NCBI GenBank assembly: GCA_963728295.1
Contig: CAVSKB010000006.1
Coordinates: 434,001 to 498,000 of the forward strand
Direction: 5' to 3'
Length of the DNA: 64,000 bases
Origin: DATJKD01 sp963728295
GTDB taxonomy: Bacteria > Pseudomonadota > Gammaproteobacteria > Steroidobacterales > Steroidobacteraceae
The notes under the pieces were generated by a model. It was not told where the DNA came from and did not search any database. It was given only the letters and a program-made list of their open reading frames with translations. This document shows positions 63,907-64,000 of this stretch, one piece after another (the stretch's first letter is position 1; every line of letters begins with the position of its first letter). Position numbers and translations under genes: made by a program.

Positions 63907-64000
63907 TTACCCGAACGGTGGCGGAACCATGTGCTGGCCGGGCGCGGCATCGCCTTCGCCGACGAGGACGAGCAGCATCGCGTGGGCCACCTCGACGCCG
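63907..64000 (-). CDS. 3' end of a minus-strand gene (partial)
   Basis: The last 30 codons are visible: GVEVAHAMLLVLVGEGDAAP followed by GQHMVPPPFG and stop TAA at 63907-63909. The gene continues beyond the window. No family is identified from this fragment. Confidence 0.5.
   Translation of the reverse strand, partial: GVEVAHAMLLVLVGEGDAAPGQHMVPPPFG

Noticed and set aside
1..64000. CRISPR array, rRNA or tRNA genes
   Set aside because: No regularly spaced direct repeats or recognisable structural RNA genes were seen.

Overview
The window is GC-rich DNA from a Gram-negative bacterium, most probably a gammaproteobacterium. Supporting signs are TonB-dependent receptors with plug regions, a BamA-type outer-membrane protein, an enterobacterial-length gshA, a cyanide-insensitive bd oxidase, sigma-54 promoters and a PEP-CTERM protein. 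A Steroidobacter/Nevskia-like lineage fits but is inference. No rRNA, tRNA or CRISPR array was seen. About eighteen otherwise conserved genes are split by one-base frame changes, while many long genes (GGDEF-EAL 694 aa, pyruvate carboxylase 1150 aa, TonB receptor 754 aa) are intact. This pattern suggests uncorrected indels in the assembly more than true decay, so split genes are given as single features.

Layout. 1-5.5 kb: aldoxime dehydratase, AraC regulator, TonB receptor and nitrilase, a compact aldoxime-to-nitrile-to-acid route. 5.6-9.7 kb: a TPR signalling protein, then a methyltransferase-like gene coupled to a methylenetetrahydrofolate-reductase-like gene. 9.7-19.6 kb: an IclR regulator between two gene sets, each preceded by the same TTTCG-N5-CGAAA operator. 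The left set is hydrolase, WrbA and SnoaL-like. The right set is a citryl-CoA-lyase-like protein, a CaiB CoA transferase, a MetE-like protein, a TonB receptor, a VOC protein and a second MetE-like protein. This looks like a dedicated catabolic pathway with methyl-group transfer and is the best candidate for an undescribed system.

19.6-37 kb: BamA-like protein, a quinone reductase/ferredoxin pair and a P-II gene with a sigma-54 promoter and NtrC-like sites, then an SDR, MscS, a ferredoxin-reductase-like flavoprotein, PHA synthase, EamA transporter, a YbhFGSR-like ABC exporter, a response regulator-GGDEF-EAL protein and a VIT1-type transporter. 37-47.6 kb: CbpA, the cio oxidase with a 41-residue DUF2474 protein, thioredoxin 2, pyruvate carboxylase, isoaspartyl peptidase and gshA.

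47.6-58.4 kb: a sigma-54-driven PEP-CTERM gene, tandem DUF2845 genes, tandem DUF885 lipoproteins, thiolase, an AGCS symporter, dienelactone hydrolase and gabD. 58.5-63.9 kb: an integrative element with a tyrosine integrase, small HTH protein, two DUF1376-like replication proteins and a poorly resolved tail of short ORFs. The window ends in a partial minus-strand gene.
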